From the NCBI GenBank assembly GCA_026874595.1, contig CM049313.1:55100159-55164158 (forward strand): a DNA stretch of 64,000 nt. The letters are read 5' to 3'. Every line of letters starts with the position of its first letter. The stretch's first letter is position 1. A model generated the notes under the pieces. That model searched no databases and was not told the origin of the DNA. It saw only the letters and a list, made by a program, of their open reading frames with translations. The stretch comes from Sipunculus nudus. Its lineage: Eukaryota; Annelida; Sipuncula; Golfingiida; Sipunculidae. Positions 12,617-24,700 of the stretch are shown here, one piece after another. The position numbers and the translations under genes were made by a program.

Positions 12617-14700
12617 GAAACCCTTTCCTTGCATGTTTTGAATGGAAGCTAAATGTTCGTTTGAGCTTGTTACCTTGGAATAGATTTAATAAGTATTCAC
12701 GACCCTTTGTACATACAACATTCACTGCATGTTAACAGGAACAGTTTAATAGAGACAACGAAATAAAGAAAGTTAAAACTCATCTAGTCAATTAAAGTGC
12801 GTAGTGTGGGCCGTCATATCAGAGCAAAACAGATAGATTAAGCATACAGTTCGGGCATTTTTTTTTTAAGGCTGGGCGAGGCAGTTGCGGGCGTAGGTCC
12901 AGTGCGGGGTGGGCGCCGACTAAAAATTATGTCCCCCGTGCTGGAGGGCTCTGACATATAAAATACAGAATGTGTATACACCTTTTGGCAGGAAAAATTG
13001 TGGATGGACAAATATATAAAAAAAAATGTTTCTACTAAAAAAACACACATACAAACTAAAACAATCATTTAACGTCAGGCGCTCACTTGCCACACTTTAT
13101 TTACAGAAAAAAAGAACATCATATGCGTTTCAAGTGTTAGTATCAACTAGATGAATAAGAAACCGATAGGTTATTTTATATTTAGATGCCTTATTGATGT
13201 CTGAGCTCTCACATAGTTCACGAGTTTAACATATTATCCCACCTCTGCATGGGTACAAATATGTAATTTCTTTAATCCATGTAAACAGACATAATTGATA
13301 TCTTCTAATACAGACACACTGTTATGTTTAAAAATGAATATAAATATGTAAATAATTTTCTATTGTATTATGCTAAACAAGAGTAATGATACAGATTGAA
13401 ACACAGCAAAATTGTGGATAATCATAATTATTATAACTAATATATAGTCTTAAATAAACAAATATTACACATTAATAGCATTTTATAATGAAAAAAAATT
13501 CATTTTAAAATTACAGTAGCACCACATCCATTTTTTTTAAATTAAATGTAACAAAGATTGTTGAGTCAGTTATCCAAGATGCTGATTTATAAAATGTGCA
13601 TTGTTTACAATAATGGTTGTCCCTTAATGGCTCAGCGCCATGGTGCACCAGCTTGAAAACTAGGCAGCACTGTTAAGAACTGGAGGCATTAATGTATACT
13701 AGATTAAACACAATTATCAGCCATTTTTGTTATTTTTGCAATTAGATCACAATAAAACATGTTAGCATGAAGATAAATAGAATTTTATTGACAGTTTAAT
13801 TAAGTTGTCATATACCTCTCATTGTATTTCCTGTTTAAAGAACTGATTTATGATTCTGCGACTAAAACCACATAATTATATATGCTAAAGCTGCTAAAAG
13901 ATCATTAAATGTGTCCATACCATAATATCACAAGTTACTAACATGCTTAAATTAAGCCTTTGGTCATGTTACCAAATAAAAAGATGTACAAACTCTGCAT
14001 CATTACATTGCTGCTTGAAACATCTATCTGAGCATAAAATAACTATACTACAAACAATAATATCACAGAAAATATATCACAGTTCTATAGCATTAGCTTG
14101 AAAAGAAATAAACATGTTTTAAAATGGCAGCAGTTATTCTATACAAAAATGACATCTTTACTAGGCTATGTTGTTGCATGGTCTAACTTATCGACAGCAA
14201 CAGAATTCACTGACAACCACCTTCAAATTAAAACAGATACATCACCTTCAAATTAAAACAGATATATGTAACAGCATATATACACACACATGTAGATAAA
14301 TCTGACTGTCACATTATAAGCAAAATGTAATATATATTACAGTATCATATAAGATTAAGACAGAATTAACTGCATCAATGTTCTCTGATGATTATATGAA
14401 GTAAGCATTTATTGCTTATTATAAATATCTATGGAAGAAATTTTTGGCATAAAATATTTGAATGAATGTCATGGTAAAGCTTTTCTTTCTGACTGACCTG
14501 TGTATATTCAATATTGGAGGCAAATACAAGAAATTACAAGTAAATCTGATGAATGATAATAAATGTTTGACGTTTTCATCTGAAACAAAAATCAACTGAT
14601 TCTGGCCTGAAAATAATTTCTATAGGTTTTAAACAATATGACATAAAATAAGTTCCATTACAAAAAGTGGTTTTGTTGTAACCTCCATTATATTGTTATG
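12617..14700. other. no supported gene; short GC-rich patch at 12860-12955
   Basis: The stretch is AT-rich except for a GC-rich patch of about 100 bp that is open on the minus strand (reads SEPSSTGDIIFSRRPPRTG) and has a possible upstream acceptor TTTATATGTCAG. No donor, partner exon or family match supports it as an exon, so I leave it uncalled. Confidence 0.4.
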
Positions 14701-14963
14701 GAGTAGGAAAGGGTGTATTTGTGACTTGACATATTTTTTATGGAATATTTCAATATTTCATTGTTTAAAATCTAAATTTACTTCAGAAACAAATGAAGAT
14801 CAATTACGGTTTCAGTCTGTTCTGATATTCAGACAGAGCCAAAGAATATTAATGGTTAAAGAATATTAATCAGAGGACCAAGTATCTAATGGTTATTCAG
14901 TATGTTTGTAGGGCCTTATTGAACTCACACAAAATAGCTCTAAATTTGTTTCTGTTATGGTTA
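14701..14963. repeat. duplicated block A, first copy
   Basis: Matches 15690-15951 almost perfectly at an offset of 989 bases; a GAACTC to TACTC difference near the end is visible. Contains no gene. Confidence 0.85.
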
Positions 14964-15689
14964 TGACATATCCCTATACCAGACAGATGATATTTTAAAA
15001 CACAGAAAAAAGACTGTATGCAAAAGAATGCAGTCAAATAGCATTGAAAGGAATTGGGATATGTGTTTAAAATCTATCCAATATATCTGTCAAAACAGTG
15101 ACAACAGAAAATGTCAGTATCATAAATTTGAAAGGAATTTCGACTTTTCTCGGCAACTACCATTTTGACCCAAAAGAAGCATGTTTAAATGTCTGTTTGT
15201 TATATAGTTAATTAAGTAACATTCTGTTCCTGGGTTTGATTTATGGACAAGTGGTTCTTTATTCAAGGCTCTGCTGCACTGCTTTATCCAAGAAAATAGT
15301 CTTTTCAGGTTCATAAAATGGCCTGGCACTGATAAAAATGCTACCCAATATTATATAATTTGCATAGCATACAAACATTATTTAGAGTATGAAGCTCTTT
15401 GATGAAGATAATGCTACACTATAAATATATATCTGAAATAATGGCACAAGCTCTTCAGATCCATGTATACCCTAGTATATTTAAACTTTGACACATTATA
15501 AATCACTAAAATAATGTTTACTATATAAATTTTGTACTCACAGTATGCCCACAAGCTAACTCTTGAAATATTAAATACCATGTATGACTTGGTTAATAAA
15601 ACTCTTGATTCTAAAGGAATAACATTCATTTATGAAGTGGTTTATATTTACAAATACAATAACAAGTATCATTATCACTGTACACAGTG
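14964..15689. repeat. duplicated block B, first copy
   Basis: This block of 726 bp is repeated at 16984-17709, an offset of 2020. By eye the copies differ at one base (GTGGTTC against GCGGTTC). The identical short open frames in the two copies come from the duplication and are not evidence of a gene family. Confidence 0.9.
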
Positions 15690-15951
15690 GAGTAGGAAAG
15701 GGTGTATTTGTGACTTGACATATTTTTTATGGAATATTTCAATATTTCATTGTTTAAAATCTAAATTTACTTCAGAAACAAATGAAGATCAATTACGGTT
15801 TCAGTCTGTTCTGATATTCAGACAGAGCCAAAGAATATTAATGGTTAAAGAATATTAATCAGAGGACCAAGTATCTAATGGTTATTCAGTATGTTTGTAG
15901 GGCCTTATTGTACTCACACAAAATAGCTCTAAATTTGTTTCTGTTATGGTT
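15690..15951. repeat. duplicated block A, second copy
   Basis: Second copy of 14701-14963, joined directly to the end of the first B block. Confidence 0.85.
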
Positions 15952-16983
15952 TTATCAAATCATGTTTATACGAGTCTGTAAATAGGACTTGTAGGTTAGT
16001 CTATAACTTGATGTAAGTCGGGTCAGACTTGGGTTTTACCAGAATACTTCCATTCAATAAAATCAGACAAAACTTATAAAAGTACACTTACAGCTCGGTA
16101 ATTCTGACCTATACTTTGGATAAAAAAAAGTAGGATCATCCAAAAAGGTTTAGCTTTTATGACGAAATGCAGAAATATGGATATGTATGTCAAATATGTC
16201 ATCTGAAAGCTCTGTAACAAAACTATCTGTAGTGCGCGCTGAAAGTCAGAGAGTCGGGGAGAGACTGGGCGGTTCTCTCAGAGAGAGAGACGGACAATCT
16301 CTTGCCAGGCCAGCAGGCCTCGACAGAGATTATCCCAGAACTCTTGCTGTTGAATAAAGACTTCAATCATCAAACTGGTCTTGGAACATTGTCAGCAAAG
16401 TGCATCAGTAACTGCTTGTGATACAAGGTGGGGTAATCCCCAACCCCCCATTCGTATCATTATAAAACATCGTGTAAATTATGAAAAATTTACTTTTGCA
16501 TGAACTCTTTATTTATAAAGGATGAAAAGTAATGCTAGAAACATAAGGATATGGCAATTTTTTTCCTAATTCTTATGGATCCATTAAGTCATTAAAATAG
16601 CACAATTAGCAGTTTACCCAAGCTGACTTGCTGAGCAATAGCTGTGGGTCTATGGTTGTGTTTCTGTTGTCTGGAGGGGCACAAATCCTGTTTGATCTAA
16701 AATGTTTTCACCTGAAAATTGACATAGATCTTTCTGAAATTAGGAAACCCATAGTTGGATTTGGAAGCCTTTATTTGGCAAATCTAGTATTGAGGAGACA
16801 TCATGGTCTGACCCTTTTAAGTATTTAAGACTGTGTAATGGACATTTACAGTTGGTTATATAACTTGCAGCACACACACATTTTAAGAAAACTGGTCTAA
16901 CAAGCTCTTAAAAAATGTCACCTACAGTTTGGCATTTCCCTATTATCAGTTCATTTTCAGTCAAAATTATATATTTCACTTTC
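15952..16983. other. block C, single-copy segment between duplicated blocks, with LTR-like part
   Basis: This 1032-bp segment is present between A and B in the second unit and absent from the first. Bases about 16228-16450 are GC-richer and carry GAGA-rich sequence followed by AATAAAG and a GT-rich stretch, which resembles the polyadenylation region of a retrotransposon LTR. I found no matching second LTR and no retroviral-type coding sequence. Confidence 0.45.
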
Positions 16984-17709
16984 TGACATATCCCTATACC
17001 AGACAGATGATATTTTAAAACACAGAAAAAAGACTGTATGCAAAAGAATGCAGTCAAATAGCATTGAAAGGAATTGGGATATGTGTTTAAAATCTATCCA
17101 ATATATCTGTCAAAACAGTGACAACAGAAAATGTCAGTATCATAAATTTGAAAGGAATTTCGACTTTTCTCGGCAACTACCATTTTGACCCAAAAGAAGC
17201 ATGTTTAAATGTCTGTTTGTTATATAGTTAATTAAGTAACATTCTGTTCCTGGGTTTGATTTATGGACAAGCGGTTCTTTATTCAAGGCTCTGCTGCACT
17301 GCTTTATCCAAGAAAATAGTCTTTTCAGGTTCATAAAATGGCCTGGCACTGATAAAAATGCTACCCAATATTATATAATTTGCATAGCATACAAACATTA
17401 TTTAGAGTATGAAGCTCTTTGATGAAGATAATGCTACACTATAAATATATATCTGAAATAATGGCACAAGCTCTTCAGATCCATGTATACCCTAGTATAT
17501 TTAAACTTTGACACATTATAAATCACTAAAATAATGTTTACTATATAAATTTTGTACTCACAGTATGCCCACAAGCTAACTCTTGAAATATTAAATACCA
17601 TGTATGACTTGGTTAATAAAACTCTTGATTCTAAAGGAATAACATTCATTTATGAAGTGGTTTATATTTACAAATACAATAACAAGTATCATTATCACTG
17701 TACACAGTG
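16984..17709. repeat. duplicated block B, second copy
   Basis: Second copy of 14964-15689. It starts at TGACATATCCC and ends at TACACAGTG. Confidence 0.9.
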
Positions 17710-18306
17710 TTAATATCATATGTACCACATTAACAAAATATACATTTCACATGAGATGTTACTGACCACCAACAACTCATTATACAATTACTTCAGAACA
17801 CTTATTACCTATCTTGGACAGAATGTAACAATGTATGTGATATAAACCTACAATAATATATAATATATTTTATGTAATGTGTTTTCACAAAAAGTTTATA
17901 AGTATACATAGATCACACAAAATATAAGTATCACAATATGCTTTTGACTTGAACTTATTAAAAGTGCAATTGTGGTCCCATATTAAGTCCTGCTATCACA
18001 TAACTGTCTATCAATATCTAAGGAATTATATATTTACAAATATGAATATAGAGATGTCTTGGCATTCAGCCATCGATCTAGCAATAATAAGAATGGCCAA
18101 ACATGGGTCATATTTCTAAAGTCTGAACCATCACAGAAACCCTTAGTGCATGGACCTGTGCCAATGTTGGCCCATTGTGAGAATGTCAAGAGGTTAATTA
18201 CATATATAGCAAAGCTTGATTATATACTGGTAGTGCTTTTTGAGTTACAGGATATCAAACATAAGTAAGCTCATAATGACCTGAGGCTTATTACATCAGA
18301 AAAAGC
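17710..18306 (-). other. probable 3' untranslated and downstream region of FAM221B
   Basis: Follows the FAM221B stop codon on the minus strand. I cannot fix the poly(A) site from sequence alone. Confidence 0.4.
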
Positions 18307-18512
18307 CTAATCATACACTGGTTTGAAGCCAGACTTTTTGGTTTGACCGCCAAATGGTACCACTGTACTGTTGTCTGCTGGCTTGTTGGATGGCAGTGCT
18401 GCATATTCTGGTGGCATCATCGCTTTCATGTACGACATATCTTCATCATCATGTCCAGTAAGCACCATGTTACGAAGAGATGGAATCTCAGCAAAAGGCA
18501 GATACTCCTCAC
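18307..18512 (-). CDS. FAM221B: FAM221B coding exon 7 (terminal)
   Basis: Encodes residues 249-316, from GEEYLPFAEIPSLRNMVL to GFKPVYD, then TAG at 18307-18309. The acceptor is TATTTTCAG. This acidic, then Lys-containing tail lies outside the Cys-rich core. Confidence 0.88.
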
Positions 18513-18659
18513 CTGAAAATATATGTTAAAAGCCTTGTAGTATTTAGACCTCCACTAAGTTCAGTGGTGTATCCAGGATTTGAAGATTATAATCTAAGAG
18601 GGGGATGCAGCACCAGATTTGGGGCTGAGGGCCTTTACCTCTTTTCTGCTAGTGAGTAA

Positions 18660-18735
<76 letters not shown>

Positions 18736-21700
18736 TACACACACAATTCCACTGTACATATCAGGACCCAGAAAAAAAGCAACATATCCTGTTAAAAGTT
18801 CATTTTACGCAGATAAAAAGAGAGATGGAATGGTCTTATGAGATTCTCGAAAAATGATTTTTCCTTATCAGAGCACTCCGAAGTAAAATATTGTTTAGAG
18901 ACTAGTACAAGCACAAAAAAATAATAATAGGAGCAAATCAACCACATTTTCTAGATTGATTAATTTAAGTCATTTTAAATTACCAGAAATACATAAGTAA
19001 CAATGCAGTAATGTAAATGTATGATTGGTTTTATAGATACGGTGAACACAAATAAAAGAAATGAGTGACAATTATTTCCCCTGGCAGAATTTACAGTGCT
19101 ACGTACTTTATCAGTACGCCCCTGAGGCAGCGGAAATCTTGTGCTTCTAAAGAAGCTACTGATTTTTCCACTGCCTGCTTTGACCATTTATGATGCACTC
19201 AAACATCAGGTGGCCTGTCTGCTGAGAAAACTGCTGATGTGTCTCGCAGGCAACCAAATGCCAGTCAACAAACCCTCGACAGGCATTAGGCTCCACCAAG
19301 AAACCACGTGTGGGGCCATTCTCTCTGAGCCTGTGGCCTGTTCAAACAGTTGCCGGGGCAATGAGCTGTCACTCAAAACGAAATGAAGAACATCAGCTCC
19401 GTGTATTCCTCGCTTGGCTGGTAAACCGTTTTGTCTTCCAGAAGAGGGTCTAATCTGATTGGACCAAAATACAGAGCTCCCCTCTGGTGTAGAGATTCAG
19501 GATACGAGGTCATAACAAACAGTGCTTATGATATAGGTAGTATGCCTATAGGTAAAGTGCTGTGTAAAGAGTGTACTTAATCAGTTTCATTAGCATCATC
19601 CACCCTGGGTGTTTAGTGGCAAACATATCAATTATTTTATCAAGATCTAATTTTATATCCCTGTTATTCACACAACAACCCATTATCCTAATACAACTGA
19701 CTGTTGCATTTTACCATAGGAATAACATTACCACATCCATGGAGAGGCATGCATATATTTATAATCTTAAAAACATTGTATTTTATATGTGTTTGTATGC
19801 TTAAATATTCAAACATAAAATAATGTGAGTTTACAAAAATAACACTTGACAGTAGCTGACTGGCATAAGTGTAAGCATAATCAAAGAGGGGGCACTTTGT
19901 ACCCCACCTGAATGTGCCCCCTGAAGTTCTACATGCTTGAAACAATGTTTTTAACTTTTTGCTTTTAAACCTTTACGGCACATTCTGAAACCTTTCACTT
20001 ACTGTGTTTGACTTCATATTTGTTAGGTTATATTTTTATCATTTTCACTTTAAATTATTATGCATGAGTACTATCTTTGCAAAACCATCTTACATGAGCT
20101 ATCCTGCACATTAATGTACATCCATTATTAAATGGATTATTTTATATTTGCAAAAAATAATAACAATTTGATAGAGCAAAATTTAAAGGAACACAGAACT
20201 AATAGAAATTCTTGTTCATTTTGAAATAATTTAAAAGATCTGATATAATATATATAATATATGAACATGTTATCAATCTCTTATTTACGGCTAACATAAT
20301 ATATTTTTTACAATATAAAAGATTTATTTGCTTTTTTATGTAAAAAAAAGACACATACATGTACAAAACATACATGATATGCCTGTGAGGCTACAGTATA
20401 GATATAAACAGGTCTTCTTTGTAGATCGGGTATGTTGTTTATAAGAGTTCTAATTTTGAGATAATTGAAAAATTTAATTTCTCATGAACAAAGCCAACAA
20501 CGGTGTGTTATGAACTGAATCTGGAATAGTAAAGGATTTGAGCACAGTTCTGCAGGTTTCTGACTTATAATTCACTCTCATTGGTCTGATTATATTCTTT
20601 GCTCTGTTCAAGTTACCTGGTGGTGATATAAGGCAAACCATGCTTTAGGAAAAGGAGGATGCAGTGAGTACCAACTGTATAAGGAGTGTATATAAAACTT
20701 TGATTACGTAACTTACCAACAGGCATTCCCTTGGCTTTTCTATCCTCTGCAGTCTCAAAGAATGTCTGATGTCTCTCCCAGTGATTATCACAAGCAGCAC
20801 ACAGGAACGGGGAGTCAAACTGCATGCACCCACAGCCTGTCACACAGAACATCAGATACAATTAACAGACCTCACCAGGGGTGTTTACAGACATATATTA
20901 CTGGAATTAGCCCTGCCTGGGCTTTAGTGTATTGATATTTACTGCTTAAATGCTTCAAATGAAAAGTGATTCCATGTACCAATAGACGCGACGTAACTAA
21001 GTTCTAGCTCTTATCACTAAAGCCCTATAAAGTCTGTATGGCGAATCCCTGATATTTGCATATAAGGGCGTCACAAGGCTCCTGACGATTCCATCGCATT
21101 TGCATGTCAGGCTGCCTGGCCTCCTGTGAATGGCATTGTTGCTATGAGGAGGCTAACAGCCTATATATAGCAAGCTGGAAGCCCACAACAGGCGGTTACT
21201 GAATTAACCATGTTGGTTTTGAAAAAAAAGATTCTAGGAAAGACCACTATAATTACTCCTTACGTCACTGGGAAAGACTTTAGTTCAGCAAGGCAGTGAT
21301 GTGTGGCACTGACTGTCCGGTACGGCCCAAGTTTACCAGTCGATGAAATAAGTGGGTCAGAGAATTGTAAGTAGTCATGTAAGTTGGGGCGTGGTAGCAG
21401 TACCGACACTGAGTGCGACACAGTTAAAGCCGTTTGATATCTCTGTCAGAGCCATTTCATTGACTGGGCCAGTCTTTACTGGAATCAGATAAATAAAATA
21501 AAGTATGACTTGATATATTACTCATGAGAGACTTATTTTTTCTTATAATTAATAGATATGTATATGAGCCTGTGTGTATATCAATGCTAGGAACCTAATA
21601 AACATCTCCATGCAGTATTCTACACAGTATCACAGTTCTCCATCACATGTGAGGTCTAGAGCAATGGCAGCTCCTAATACTAATGAATAGCCTCAGCCCT

Positions 21701-24700
21701 AAGCCAGAACTAAGAAAACCTGCCCTATCGCATAACTCTGTAGAATCCTTTAAATTAAAACATATTATGGTGAGACAGATTCTCTACAAAATTATATTGA
21801 TAACAGACTCGGGTGTTACCCTAACACTCGAGGAAATTTCATCAAAGTCTGTTCACAACATTTTGAGTTAGGCTCTTAACAAACAAATGAGCCAACAAAG
21901 CAACCCTGGGATAAACATAATATCCCTGCAGCAGGCTGTGGTCCAATAAAATTCCAAATCATGATAATAAATAAAATAACTGAGCCCCATTCAGGCATAC
22001 AGTTTCTACAATGAAATCCTACTAACACAACTATGTTAGCACATTGGTCATGTTGATGAAGTCGACAGTGCAGAGGAAGAAGAATGATGAGGAGCATTAC
22101 TTTGTATGAGAATTGCATCATTATACTCCACTGCAAACTTTAGAAGGCTTCACCTCATCCTGTTAATAAATGTAGCATTCTAGTGGACAGACAAGCAATG
22201 AACAAATTGCTACAGTAATGCAATGTTCAGTCTGAAATTACTTATGTGCAGATTTACTGGAACTTCAACATTAACATGTAAATTGGTGGAATTTATACAT
22301 GTCACCCACTTCCAAAGGGTTGTCCCCCTGCCTTCTCAATGTTTTAGGTTTCATTGTCCCCTGAAGATGTCTCCACATGTCATATTTTTTTGTGTGAATT
22401 GGGAACAATTGGAAAATGTTTGTCTCTTTTGCAGCTGGTGAAAATAATTTTTCAGACAGACACACCAAAACCAATCCCAACCAAGGTATGCAATAGCGGA
22501 ATCAATGTCAATTTGAATGAAATCGTGAAATATTTAGTAAAGTTATCGCACAAAAACAAAAACCTGACAGACAGACAGACAAACCAATACCAATGTCTCC
22601 TGTTCTGTGGAAGTGGGGGGACTATGACTAGATTTTCACAAAAACAAATTATATATCTGTTTAATTAAAATCCATGAAATAGCAAACATGGACACAGAAC
22701 CAAATTAAAACAACACCATAGCATTGATTCTTCAAGGCTTAAATACTTGGATAAACATCTTTGTGTTTTAAAAGCCTCTTGTTCCTGGTTTGTTTGAATT
22801 GTTTTGGGTGCTATATACTTGCTGTAACCCCCAGCGGGTGCTGTATGGAATAAAGTATTACTACTACTACTACATCTTCATGTATTTAGGAGAGGAAACC
22901 GTCAGTGGTGAACAAACCTCTAGCCTGACATCTGCGGTACCCGTTAGGATCATGTTGCTCATGAGTGTGCTTGCATCTACATTTAGCCCTCCAAGTGCTT
23001 GGATCAAAATCACGTCTTCTCTGATGCCAGAACTCTCCAATATCCTCAGGACGGGAAGGGATCCATGCAAACCCTTTACACTTACACCCTCCATGCCGAC
23101 ATGGCACCATGACACTCTGACCTGATAAAAAATGATATCACCATTTCCAAGGTCAATAATTTTTCAATTTTTTTGGGTGCAGATTAGAGATAAAAAATTT
23201 CCATTTACATGTATAATACTTGGTTTTTCCCACCAGTGATGTCAATTGAAAATTTACCCTTTGATATAAAAACTTGTTTCCAGAACAAGGGATACAAGAT
23301 TTTTATTAATGAAGCATTCACAATATAACCGATCATCTCTAAAATAAATCCCATTAGGACAAAAGTTTATTTTTAATTTGTTCCGATTACAGATGATGTA
23401 TTGATTATACTTAAGTTGTTATAAAACATATATCAGTGGCCTTATCATTGCAAATACAACTTAGCTACCTCTTAGAAAATATTACATGGCTTTTCCTCAG
23501 GGAATCACAGAGAGGGTATCTAGAAAAGCCTGGACTTTTAATAGAAACACGGCTTATAATGGAGAATTTATGGTACACTCTGCAGGTGCAACATGCAAAT
23601 TTTACAATTTATGTTTCTAAATATGTTTTGGGAAAACTGTGCACAAACACACCCTGTTTTAGAGACTAAATAAAAATTTAAGGAATACCATTGTATTTAG
23701 CATGTTCTCCAAGCAAATGGCCACAGAAACATTTTGACATCTGTCCAACTCTCTGACAGTCCCAGGTAAACTCAGGGCACCTCCAACCTATGTACACTCC
23801 TGAAAGAGAAATCAGTCCTGGTCACCAGATATAGATACACTGGTGCAGTATAATCAAATAAAAGCACAAACAACGTTTGAAATAATCACCTGAGCATCAA
23901 GGGGGCACAACCAATAGGGAATAAACTATGATAACACCATGGATATAAGATCAAAGTCATAAATAAATATCAAGTGCAAATATGTCACCTATGACCAATC
24001 TTCAACATTCAAAATCTAGTGAAAACAGAAGGAAAAAAATACAATTTTCTTGTCAATGGTTTGCATTTGGACCCAAATATTGATGTAGAAATAAACAGAT
24101 AAACCTTATTCAACCTCCACACCCAAGAATAGCTGAGATGATTTAAGGGGATGGAAACTGGTATTTATTAACATTTTTTTTTCATTCGGTTTGTACAAAT
24201 ACTGCATGTGGTAATGTGAGTACCACAAGTTTGAGGAAGCCAGTGTACCTCAATACATATGCTATGGTACACTGAAAGCAGCAGAATAAATAATGTTAAA
24301 ATTCTTTCATCCTGTACATAAGGATGTTGTTGTTCAGGATAATTAATTATTAATGCGCAACATTTAACAGCCCCTTTCCAAAACTGATATTCTGTTGGAT
24401 GTTCACGGAGCCAAACATTTCCATCACACACCAGGATGTCAGTATTCATAATGACATGACAGAGAGCTTACATGAAAGCATCAAAATGTGAACAGCACAC
24501 TACTCCCTGGAGGGCAATCCCTAAACTTCATCAATAAAGACTACCATCAGATATTCATACCTGAAATTACCCTGCATAATTTATTTGTTACTAGATATAT
24601 AAAAGCATATAAAAGAATCAAATGTTTAATAGTTTGACAGATAAAAATATTTGAATCAGAGTCATATTGTGCATGGTTAAAAAGTTCATTTTTGCCTGTG

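Noticed and set aside
12838-13068. GC-rich minus-strand frame reading SEPSSTGDIIFSRRPPRTG as a possible exon
   Set aside because: There is a possible acceptor, but no donor, no neighbouring exon in phase and no recognised family; the A-run after it also fits a retroposed fragment.
15120-15629. Open frames repeated identically 2020 bases away, suggesting a gene family
   Set aside because: The identity extends across the whole 726-bp block, including non-coding sequence, so it reflects DNA duplication.
16228-16460. Full LTR retrotransposon
   Set aside because: The segment has an LTR-like AATAAAG context, but no second LTR, primer-binding site or coding region was found.
22886-23125. Competing open frames on both strands over FAM221B exon 5
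   Set aside because: Only the minus-strand frame with the CRHGGCKC and CKHTHEQH motifs joins its neighbours in phase and matches the FAM221 family.
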